The position numbers and the translations under genes were made by a program. The notes beneath the pieces were generated by a model. It did not search any database. It was not told the origin of the DNA and saw nothing but the letters and a program-made list of their open reading frames with translations. 64,000 nucleotides of DNA from positions 117,803 to 181,802 of the forward strand of contig NZ_JBFEFH010000012.1 of the NCBI RefSeq assembly GCF_040717455.1, in the 5' to 3' direction. Below, piece after piece: positions 51,533-58,604 of the stretch; positions within the stretch are counted from its first letter, which is position 1; every line of letters begins with the position of its first letter. Origin of the DNA: Tautonia sp040717455. Its GTDB lineage: Bacteria > Planctomycetota > Planctomycetia > Isosphaerales > Isosphaeraceae.

Positions 51533-53182
51533 TCAAGGAAGGATGCGGCGGCCGACGGCCGTATTCAGGCGGAGCATCGCGCGGCGGTAGCGGACCCAGG
51601 TCGAGAGGTACTCGCGCACGAATCCGTTGTATTCCCGGTACGCGTTCAGGACGAACAACAGGTTCTGCTCGCCCGCCCGGTAGCGGACCAGGGCCGTGTC
51701 GAGCACCTCTTCGGCGGCCGGCCGAGAGATCTGCCGGAGCCGCTCGGCGGCGGCTCGGGCCACCTGGTATTCCTGCTCGGCCTGGATCACCTCGGCAACG
51801 ACTCGACGCTCGCGAGAGGCCAGCTCCACCTTCGTCTGCTCGACGTTCAGCTCGGCCCTCCTGATGTTCCCCTGGTTGCGGTTGTACAGGGGCAGCGGCG
51901 CCGTCAGGCCCAGCGCCCACGAGTACGACCCGCCCTCGCCGATGCCGACGTCGTTGTCCTGATAGGTGAATGGCTGATAAAGCACGTACACGTCGGCCAG
52001 GCGGTTGGCCCGGGCCAGGTCGAGGTCGGCCCGGCTCCGGTCGATCCCGAGTCGGAAGGCCAGCAGATCCGGGCGCGACTCCAGGGCGAGCCGGATCAAC
52101 GGTTCTCCCTGAGGAGCAGCCGGGGCGTCGGTCAAAAACAAGGTCCCCCGCACCTGCAGTTGCTCGATCTGGGCCGGCGAAAGATTCAGGAGCGTCCCCA
52201 GCCGGAGGCGAGCCGCCCGGTCCGTCTGGACGGCGTCTTCGAAGCCAATCAGGGCCCGCTCCCGGATGATCAGGACCTGATTGACGTCGACCTCGGTCGC
52301 CAGCTCCTCCTGCTGGCGATCTCGGACCGTCTCCAGGAACGCGTCCAGGCCGGCGACAGAGGCCCTCGCGTAGGCGATCGCCTCGCGGGCCAGCAACGCG
52401 TCGACGAAGGCCCGATACAGGTTATCGATCTCAACCCGCACGGCATCCTGATACTGGGCCTCCAGCACCGTGTAGGCCCGCTCTGCGACCCGGGTCCGGG
52501 CCGCCACCTTGCCGGTCAGGTCGAGCGGGTGCTGGATGTTCAGGTCGTGCTGGACCGGCCCGCCGGGCCGACGCTCCGAGTAGTTGCCGTACGGGACGAG
52601 CTGCGCGTCGTAGAAGATCAAGGGATTCGGGTAGAGGCTGGCCGTCAGGATGTCGGCCCGGGCCTTGGGCAGCTCGTAGAATCGGCTCCGCAGCTCCAGG
52701 CTCTCGCGCAGCAAGAGCGCGATCGCCTGGTCGAGCGTCAGGCCCTCGGGCGGCCCCTCGTCCTCGACCTCCGGCAGCGAGAGCGGCCCGAAGACCGGCA
52801 AGGTCGCCTCGGGGAGGCTCGGGATGAGGCCGATGCCGGCCCCGCCGAGCCCCTGGAACTGGTCCCCCCCCGGCTGCGAGAGGCTCGGCGGCACCCGGGA
52901 GGCCGCCCCCGTCCCGCCCCCGATGATCGGCCGATCCGACCCGGGAGCGTTCCCCGTGAGGTTTCCGCCCCCGCCCGGCATGCGCCCAAGGCTCGTATCG
53001 GTCGGCCCTTGATAGCCGGACGATCCCCCGACCGACCCCGACGGACCTCCCATCTGACCCGACGCCCAGGCTGGCCCCATCACTGCCAATGCAAGGACAA
53101 CGGCCAGAAGTCGCCGAGTTGAGGCTGGGGTGTTCAACGGCTCATCTCCATGGTTCCGATCGGCCGGCCCGTTCCCGCTCAT
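51533..53182 (-). CDS. TolC-family outer-membrane efflux protein (CzcC/CusC-like)
   Basis: A 549-aa protein with a signal peptide preceded by a polar stretch (RRLLAVVLALAVMGPAWA at about 22-39), a Gly/Ser/Pro-rich linker to about 120, then the TolC fold: two long helical repeats with LTLDQAIALLLRESLELRSRFYELPKARADIL and later FRLGIDRSRADLDLARANRLADVYV. The pair of outer-membrane efflux repeats forms one third of a trimeric channel-tunnel. It likely completes the heavy-metal RND system, though separated from it by a convergent gene, and could also serve the RND operon at 27-32 kb, which lacks one. GTG 53185 is an alternative start. Confidence 0.9.
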   Translation of the reverse strand: MSGNGPADRNHGDEPLNTPASTRRLLAVVLALAVMGPAWASGQMGGPSGSVGGSSGYQGPTDTSLGRMPGGGGNLTGNAPGSDRPIIGGGTGAASRVPPSLSQPGGDQFQGLGGAGIGLIPSLPEATLPVFGPLSLPEVEDEGPPEGLTLDQAIALLLRESLELRSRFYELPKARADILTASLYPNPLIFYDAQLVPYGNYSERRPGGPVQHDLNIQHPLDLTGKVAARTRVAERAYTVLEAQYQDAVRVEIDNLYRAFVDALLAREAIAYARASVAGLDAFLETVRDRQQEELATEVDVNQVLIIRERALIGFEDAVQTDRAARLRLGTLLNLSPAQIEQLQVRGTLFLTDAPAAPQGEPLIRLALESRPDLLAFRLGIDRSRADLDLARANRLADVYVLYQPFTYQDNDVGIGEGGSYSWALGLTAPLPLYNRNQGNIRRAELNVEQTKVELASRERRVVAEVIQAEQEYQVARAAAERLRQISRPAAEEVLDTALVRYRAGEQNLLFVLNAYREYNGFVREYLSTWVRYRRAMLRLNTAVGRRILP

Positions 53183-53583
53183 CACCGATCGCTCCCCGAA
53201 TGTCCCCGGGGAACCTCAGTCTCGATATCGGCCGGCCATCCCGACGTGCTCAAGCCCATTACGCCGGTTCGAGCGGTTTTATTGGCCGCGCCATCCCGAT
53301 CGGTCCGGCGCTTCTCCCCAGACGTCCCGCTCGTGCCGATCCGATGCCCTCGCCCCCTCGATCCGTGAGGCGTCTCCCCGATCGCCCCGCCCATTGGTCT
53401 AGCTCCGCGATCGATCCTCCCGCACACTACATCCTGCCAGAAGTCGTCTCGGGCCGACCCCGGCGGCCTCGCAATCCCTTGCTCCCGAGTCCGAAGTCGA
53501 CGATCCTTGATCCGTCCGACGGACATCGCCATCCTTGATCCCGATCCCCCTCAGTCCCCGATCCCCTGATCGCCGATCCGATC
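53183..53583. other. Intergenic region upstream of hyp cluster
   Basis: About 400 bp between divergent genes. It should carry the promoter of the leftward TolC gene and possibly one for the truncated hypA copy. No gene with a ribosome site or domain is seen. Confidence 0.4.
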
Positions 53584-53733
53584 ATGCACGAACTCTCGAT
53601 CGCCGAGGCCCTGGCGCGGCAGGTCGCCGAAGCCCTCGCAGGCTCGGCCCCGTGCCGGGTCACCCGCGTCCGGCTCCGCCTCGGCGTCCTCGACGGGGTT
53701 TCGGCCGAGGCCCTCGCCATCGCATTGCCATGA
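53584..53733 (+). pseudogene. Truncated copy of hypA (first 45-49 codons)
   Basis: The frame starts MHELSIAEALARQVAEALAG, nearly the same as intact hypA 950 bp downstream, and matches it up to about codon 45 (GVSAEAL). It then runs into unrelated sequence and stops after 49 residues, before the zinc-binding cysteines. By eye the DNA copies are about 80-85% identical, so the duplication is not recent or came from a relative. A short HypA without a zinc site is not expected to work. The toxin-antitoxin pair begins right after the junction. Confidence 0.85.
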
Positions 53734-53770
53734 CTGTAGTATTGAGATACGACAACGAACCGTCTCGATC

Positions 53771-54067
53771 GTGGAAATCCGAATGCGTCGAACCGATGCG
53801 CTCGTGGCCTGGGACGACGAAGACGACCTCAGCGGCAACCTCCACCACGTCCGCGAACACGGGCTTTCGCCGGACGAGGTCGAGTCGGTCTTGCTGGCCG
53901 ACGACGCCGTCGAGCGCACCAGCCGTTCGAGCGGCCGACCCCTGGTCGCGGGGTTCACCTTCACCGGGCGTTGGATCGTTGTTGTCTATGAGGTAGTCGC
54001 GGCCGACCCGGTCATCTTGCGGCCGGTGACCGCCTACGAACCCGATCCGAAGGACCATGCATCATGA
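53771..54067 (+). CDS. Probable toxin, BrnT/RelE-like fold
   Basis: A 98-aa protein with WDDEDDLSGNLHHVREHGLSPDEVESVLLADD near the N-terminus, similar in layout to BrnT-type toxins (a WDxxK-N-xKHG-type start followed by a helix). Beta strands follow (PLVAGFTFTGRWIVVVYEVV and VILRPVTAYEP). BrnT is a RelE-like ribonuclease toxin. Its stop overlaps the start of an XRE-type regulator (ATGA), the usual toxin-antitoxin arrangement. GTG 53771 or ATG 53783 may be the start. Similarity is to the fold pattern only, so activity is an inference. Confidence 0.7.
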   Translation: MEIRMRRTDALVAWDDEDDLSGNLHHVREHGLSPDEVESVLLADDAVERTSRSSGRPLVAGFTFTGRWIVVVYEVVAADPVILRPVTAYEPDPKDHAS

Positions 54068-54474
54068 CCGGCGAGGACCTGCCCCATCGCGTCCGCATCG
54101 ATCGGACGCCCGAGCAGCGGGCCGAGGAGGACACGATCCGCCGTCGGTTCCGCCCGGGAATCACGCTGGACGAGCTGGTGGCCTCGGGCGAACTGGGCGA
54201 GGAAGACGCCGCCGCCATGCGTGCTCAGCGGGAGGCCGGACCCGCCCCCTGGCCTGCTCGGGAGCTGGCGATGGCCTTACGGGCCGAGCGGGGGCGACTC
54301 GGCCTGAGCTACGCCGACCTGGCCGCGATCTCGGGGATCGACCGGGCCGCAATCCACAAAATTGAGACGGGACTGAACCGGAACCCGACCGTGGCGACGC
54401 TCGGCCGGCTGGCCTCGGCCATGGGGTTGCACCTGGCCTGGTCGCTCGAGCCATCCGGGACCGCAGGACGCTGA
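54064..54474 (+). CDS. XRE-family helix-turn-helix antitoxin
   Basis: The 136-aa product has a charged N-terminal domain (about 1-65) and a C-terminal XRE helix-turn-helix: MALRAERGRLGLSYADLAAISGIDRAAIHKIETGLNRNPTVATLGRLASAMG (about 73-124). It overlaps the preceding toxin-like gene by 4 nt. In such pairs the HTH protein neutralises the toxin and represses the operon. Toxin-first order fits HigBA-like systems. The pair is flanked by the truncated and the full hypA copies. Confidence 0.8.
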   Translation: MTGEDLPHRVRIDRTPEQRAEEDTIRRRFRPGITLDELVASGELGEEDAAAMRAQREAGPAPWPARELAMALRAERGRLGLSYADLAAISGIDRAAIHKIETGLNRNPTVATLGRLASAMGLHLAWSLEPSGTAGR

Positions 54475-54531
54475 GTTGCCGCCGGGTCGATGCCCAACCA
54501 CCGCGCATGCCGAGCAAGGACACCATCGCGC

Positions 54532-54921
54532 ATGCACGAACTCTCGATCGCCAATGCCCTCGTCCATCAGGTCACCGAAGCCCTGGCAGGATCGGCCCCA
54601 TGTCGGGTCACTCGCGTCCGGCTCCGCATCGGAGTCCTCGCCGGGGTCGCGGCCGAGGCCCTCACCTTTTGCTTCGAGGTCGTGACCCGAGCCACCCCGC
54701 TCGAAGGCGCGGCCCTGGAGATCGAATCCATCCCCATCGCCATCCGCTGCGAACCTTGCGGACGAATCGTGGATCTGGCCGAGGCTCCTCCGTTCCGCTG
54801 CCCGCATTGCGATCACCCTTCGGCCGCGGTCGTGCGGGGCAAGGAACTGGAACTCGAATCGATCGAGGTCGAGGACCAGGATCGAGGCCAGGCCGTCACC
54901 CCATCGGAGCGCCGTCCATGA
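54532..54921 (+). CDS. hypA: Hydrogenase nickel incorporation protein HypA
   Basis: The 129-aa protein has the nickel-binding N-terminus MHEL (His2) and the zinc site CEPC (73-76) with CPHC (90-93), the complete HypA signature. HypA works with HypB to insert Ni into the large subunit of [NiFe] hydrogenases. Length is slightly above the usual 115 because of a charged C-terminal tail. Its stop overlaps the hypB start (ATGA). AAGGA lies about 12 nt before the ATG. A truncated copy lies upstream beyond a toxin-antitoxin pair. Confidence 0.95.
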   Translation: MHELSIANALVHQVTEALAGSAPCRVTRVRLRIGVLAGVAAEALTFCFEVVTRATPLEGAALEIESIPIAIRCEPCGRIVDLAEAPPFRCPHCDHPSAAVVRGKELELESIEVEDQDRGQAVTPSERRP

Positions 54922-55580
54922 CCCCCCGGATCGTCGAGCTTCGCCAGGGGCTCCTGAAGAAGAACGACCAGCTCGCCGCCGCCCTGCGGCTCCGGTTCCG
55001 TGACGCCGGGCTGTTCGTCGTCAACCTCGTCTCCGGCCCCGGCTCCGGCAAGACGCTGCTGCTGGAGCGGACCCTCTCGGCCCTCAAGGCCCGTGGCGGC
55101 CGCCCCGCCGCCTTGGTGGGGGACCTCGAAACCGACCGCGACGCCCGGCGACTCGCCCGGGCCGGGTGCCCGGTCCGCCAGATCGAGACGCACGGCATCT
55201 GCCACCTCGACGCCGAGATGATCGACCGCCACCTCGACGCCTGGGATCTCCCCTCGCACGACGTCCTGTTCATCGAGAACGTCGGCAACCTCGTCTGCAC
55301 CTCCAGCTACGACCTGGGCGAGTCGTGCCGGGTCGCCCTCCTCTCCGTCACCGAGGGGGAGGACAAACCCTTGAAATACCCCGGCATCTACAACTCCGCC
55401 GATGCCGTCGTCCTCACCAAGATCGACCTCGCCGACGCCTGCGAGTTCGACCGCGACGCCGCCCGGTCCCACCTGCTCGACGTCCGCCCCGGCGTCCGCC
55501 TCATCGAGACCTCGGCCAAAACCGGCCAGGGCGTCGACGACTGGCTCGCCTTCCTCGACGAGCGCCGCCAGGGGCGTTGA
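54918..55580 (+). CDS. hypB: Hydrogenase nickel incorporation GTPase HypB
   Basis: A 220-aa SIMIBI-class GTPase with P-loop GPGSGKT (40-46), switch-region GDLETDRDARRL, metal-site Cys-His in ETHGICHLDAEMI, FIENVGNLVC and the guanine-specificity motif LTKIDLAD. It delivers nickel with HypA using GTP. It lacks both the N-terminal CxxCGC high-affinity nickel site of E. coli HypB and the His-rich stretch of other versions, so it is the short form. It is coupled to hypA and converges with hypE 26 bp away. Confidence 0.95.
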   Translation: MTPRIVELRQGLLKKNDQLAAALRLRFRDAGLFVVNLVSGPGSGKTLLLERTLSALKARGGRPAALVGDLETDRDARRLARAGCPVRQIETHGICHLDAEMIDRHLDAWDLPSHDVLFIENVGNLVCTSSYDLGESCRVALLSVTEGEDKPLKYPGIYNSADAVVLTKIDLADACEFDRDAARSHLLDVRPGVRLIETSAKTGQGVDDWLAFLDERRQGR

Positions 55581-55605
55581 CCCGACCGGATCCGATCCGA
55601 TCGAC

Positions 55606-56664
55606 CTAGCAAATCCTCGGCAATTGCTCCCCCAATGGCAGCGTCACCACCCGACGCCCGCCGATGCCCGTCTTCATGACGACCGTCCCCGGGTGCTCCG
55701 CCACGACCGTCCCGATCCGGACCGCCTGCCGACCGATCGCCGAACCCCGCATCGCCTCCAGCGCCGGCTCGGCCTGGTCCTCGGGCACGATCGCCACCAG
55801 CTTCCCCTCGTTGGCGATCATCAAGGGATCGAGGCCGAGCAGCTCGCAGGCCCCCCGCACCTCAGGCCGCACCGGGATGGCCCCCTCGTCCAGCACCACC
55901 CCCAGCCCCGACCGCTCCGCAAGCTCCACGAGCGTCGCCGCCAGGCCCCCCCGGGTCGGATCGCGCAGGGTCCGCACGTCGACCGACGCCGCGAAGAGCC
56001 GCTCGACCAAATCTGTGAGGGGCGCGGTGTCGCTCTCGATCGCCGACTCGAATTCCAATCCCTCGCGGACGCTCAGGATCGCCACCCCGTGATCGCCGAT
56101 CGTCCCGCTCACGAGCACCGCGTCCCCCGCCCTCGCCCGCTCGGGTCCCACCGATCGCCCGTCCGGCACCACGCCGATCCCGCTCGTGGTGATGTAGCAC
56201 CCGTCGCCGTGACCGCGCTCGACCACCTTCGTATCGCCGGTCACGATCGCCACCCCGGCCCGCCTCGCCGCCCCGGCCATCCGTTCGACGATCGCCGCGA
56301 GCCGATCCAACGCGAGCCCTTCTTCCAGGATGAAGCTCGCGCTCAGGTGCAACGGCCTGGCCCCCGCCATCGCCAGGTCATTGACCGTCCCGTTCACCGC
56401 CAGCTCGCCGATCGACCCCCCGGGGAAGAACAAGGGCCGCACCACGTGAGCATCCGTCGCGAACGCCAATCGCCCCGCCGGCACCCCCACCACGGCCGCG
56501 TCGCCCCGAGCCTCCAGGGCCTCATTCCGGAAGGCCGGCAAGAACAGATGCTCAAGCAAGTCTCCCGAGAGCCGCCCCCCTCCCCCGTGCCCCATCACGA
56601 TCGTCGGCGAATCCCGCAACGGCAAGGGACAGGCCCACGCGTCGAACCGGATCGGCTCAGGCAT
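55606..56664 (-). CDS. hypE: Hydrogenase expression/formation protein HypE
   Basis: The 352-aa protein of the PurM/AIR-synthase fold has GHGGGGRLSGDLL near the N-terminus, AVNGTVNDLAMAGARPL, and ends in the conserved PRIC; the terminal Cys receives the carbamoyl group from HypF and is dehydrated to thiocyanate, the source of cyanide ligands for the NiFe site. ATP-binding residues are present (TDAHVV, TGDTKVV). The start may be ATG 56664 or 56670; both overlap the end of hypD, so the genes are coupled. Confidence 0.95.
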   Translation of the reverse strand: MPEPIRFDAWACPLPLRDSPTIVMGHGGGGRLSGDLLEHLFLPAFRNEALEARGDAAVVGVPAGRLAFATDAHVVRPLFFPGGSIGELAVNGTVNDLAMAGARPLHLSASFILEEGLALDRLAAIVERMAGAARRAGVAIVTGDTKVVERGHGDGCYITTSGIGVVPDGRSVGPERARAGDAVLVSGTIGDHGVAILSVREGLEFESAIESDTAPLTDLVERLFAASVDVRTLRDPTRGGLAATLVELAERSGLGVVLDEGAIPVRPEVRGACELLGLDPLMIANEGKLVAIVPEDQAEPALEAMRGSAIGRQAVRIGTVVAEHPGTVVMKTGIGGRRVVTLPLGEQLPRIC

Positions 56665-57763
56665 GAGCATTCGCCCCCCTCGTCCGGCCATTCAGATAAT
56701 AGGCCGCGCACGCCCCCTCGTTCGATACCATCGTCGCCCCCAGCGGCTGCCTCGGCGTACAGACCGATCCAAACGCCGGGCACTCCGGCGGCGTGATGCG
56801 CCCCTGCAAGACGTCCCCGCTCCGGCACTCCGGCGACTCGGCCGCCCGGATCGCCCCCACCTCGAACCGCCCCGCCGCGTCGAAGGCGCGGTACGCCGGG
56901 GCCAGCCTCCAGCCGCTGTTCGGGATCGTCCCGATCCCCCGCCAAGCTTGATCCGTCACCTCAAACACCTCGTCGAGCAAGGCCCGCGCCACCGGGTTCC
57001 CCTCGCCCGACACCACCCTCGCATACGCGTTCTCGACCCGCGCCTCCCCCCGCTCCAGTTGCACCACCGCCCGCCGGATCCCGTCGAGCAGGTCGATCGG
57101 CTCGAACCCGGTCACGACGATCGGCACCCGATACCGCTCGGCGATCGCCGGATACTGCCCCGTCCCCATCACTGTACAGACATGTCCTGCGGCCAGGAAC
57201 CCTTGCACGCGATTTCCTTTCGATGCGCAGATCGCCTCGATCGCCGGCGGCACCAGGACCTGCGACACCAGGATCGAGAAGTTCCCCAGCCCTCCCCTCC
57301 GAGCCAGCGTCACCGCCATCGCGTTGGCCGGCGCCGTCGTCTCGAACCCGATCCCGAAGAAGACGACCTCCCGATCCCGGTGCGCCCTCGCCAGCGCCAA
57401 TGCATCCAGCGGCGAGTACACGACCCTCACGTCCGCCCCCTCCGCCCTCGCCCGCGAGAGGTCCGTCGACGACCCCGGCACCCGCAGCATGTCGCCGAAC
57501 GAGCAGAAGGTCACCCCCGGGATCTTCGCGATCGCCAACGCCCGGTCGATCACCTCCAGCGGCGTCACGCAGACCGGGCACCCCGGCCCGTGCACCAGCT
57601 CCACCCCCTCCGGGAGCACCTGGTCGATCCCGTTCCTGATGATCGCGTGCGTCTGCCCCCCGCAGACCTCCATCAATACCCACGGTCTCGACACGACCCG
57701 CCGGATCTCCTCGACCAGCCTCCGCGCCCCCTCCCCATCCCGGAACTCATCCAGATACTTCAT
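56657..57763 (-). CDS. hypD: Hydrogenase formation protein HypD
   Basis: A full-length 368-aa HypD. It has Cys34 in VCGGQTH, Cys62 and Cys65 in GPGCPVCVTP, FCSFGDMLRVPG, FFGIGFETTAP and a C-terminal set of cysteines (ECRSGDVL, PPECPAFGSVCTP) that bind the 4Fe-4S cluster. With HypC it holds iron while CN and CO ligands are added. It overlaps hypC by 17 nt at its start and hypE at its end, so hypCDE form one tightly coupled operon. Confidence 0.96.
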   Translation of the reverse strand: MKYLDEFRDGEGARRLVEEIRRVVSRPWVLMEVCGGQTHAIIRNGIDQVLPEGVELVHGPGCPVCVTPLEVIDRALAIAKIPGVTFCSFGDMLRVPGSSTDLSRARAEGADVRVVYSPLDALALARAHRDREVVFFGIGFETTAPANAMAVTLARRGGLGNFSILVSQVLVPPAIEAICASKGNRVQGFLAAGHVCTVMGTGQYPAIAERYRVPIVVTGFEPIDLLDGIRRAVVQLERGEARVENAYARVVSGEGNPVARALLDEVFEVTDQAWRGIGTIPNSGWRLAPAYRAFDAAGRFEVGAIRAAESPECRSGDVLQGRITPPECPAFGSVCTPRQPLGATMVSNEGACAAYYLNGRTRGANAHA

Positions 57764-58013
57764 CCGGATCGCCTCCCAGTTCCCCCTCCAAGCCCCCCAT
57801 CGCCCGCAAGGCGTCCAGCGTCCGCCTCGCCTCGGCCTCGTCGATCTTGCTCAGCGCGAACCCGACATGCACGATCGTGTAATCCCCCACCCCCACCTCC
57901 GGGACGAACTCCAGGCAGACCTCCTTGACCACCCCCCCGAAATCAACCCACCCCATCCGCGTCCCCCGTTCCTCCGAGATCCGATCCACACGCCCCGGCA
58001 CGGCTAGACACAT
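57747..58013 (-). CDS. hypC: Hydrogenase assembly chaperone HypC
   Basis: The 88-aa protein starts MCLAVPGRV, with the essential Cys2 that binds iron and the hydrogenase large-subunit precursor, followed by the OB-like core (WVDFGGVVKEVCLEFVPEVGVGDYTIVHVGFAL) and a helical end. It is the first gene of hypCDE and has a very strong AGGAGGGAGGG ribosome site just before the ATG. Confidence 0.95.
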   Translation of the reverse strand: MCLAVPGRVDRISEERGTRMGWVDFGGVVKEVCLEFVPEVGVGDYTIVHVGFALSKIDEAEARRTLDALRAMGGLEGELGGDPDEVSG

Positions 58014-58604
58014 TGAATCCCTCCCTCCTTTCTCCCCAATCACATCCAGAAATCCCCCATAACCACACGCGAACTCATAACAATTTCCCTCGCTCCTGCC
58101 CATCGGAGCAGTAGGCAGTGGGCATTGGGCAGAGGAAATCAGGTGGTAGGCAGCCTTCTCCCGTTCGCAGAGCCTTCTGTCCCCCTCTCCCCGCTCGCGG
58201 GGAGAGGGCCGGGGTGAGGGGTCCCCGGCATGGACGCAAGGCTCTTCGATCCGGACTCGGTCCCCCTCTTCACCGATCCGGGGGCGAAGGTCGGAGACGT
58301 TCGCCCCCAAGCCCGCTCGCCAGCTACTCCCCGATCGCGGAGTGAGGGGTACCTGTCTCGATCTCACCGCCTTCGTCCCCGCCCTGCTGCCCCTCAATCG
58401 TCCAGCATACCCGATCACGCCCCCCCACCGACGCCGCCATGCCTCCCGCTCCCGCGAAAAAAATCAAACGCCCCGCATGTCCGACCCTCCTCCCATCCCG
58501 CTCCACAACCCCATTCCCGACCCTCCCCCCTCGATCCCATGATGGAACCATCACCGGATCGCCTCCCACCGGCCAAACCGAAGCACAAGCCCCCCCGAAT
58601 CCCG
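58014..58604. promoter_or_regulatory. Divergent hypC/hypF intergenic region
   Basis: About 590 bp between hypC (leftward) and hypF (rightward), expected to contain promoters for both. The 58014-58140 part is AT-richer than its surroundings. The middle holds a perfect hairpin repeat (58183-58208). Open frames across it lack ribosome sites, and the hypF frame upstream of 58539 looks non-coding. Confidence 0.45.
58183..58220. repeat. REP-like hairpin repeat
   Basis: A perfect 12-bp inverted repeat (58183-58194 with 58197-58208, loop TC) followed by CCGGGGTGAGGG. It resembles the element at 36456-36526 and the dispersed hairpins often found in GC-rich genomes. It sits near the middle of the divergent hypC-hypF region. 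Confidence 0.7.
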
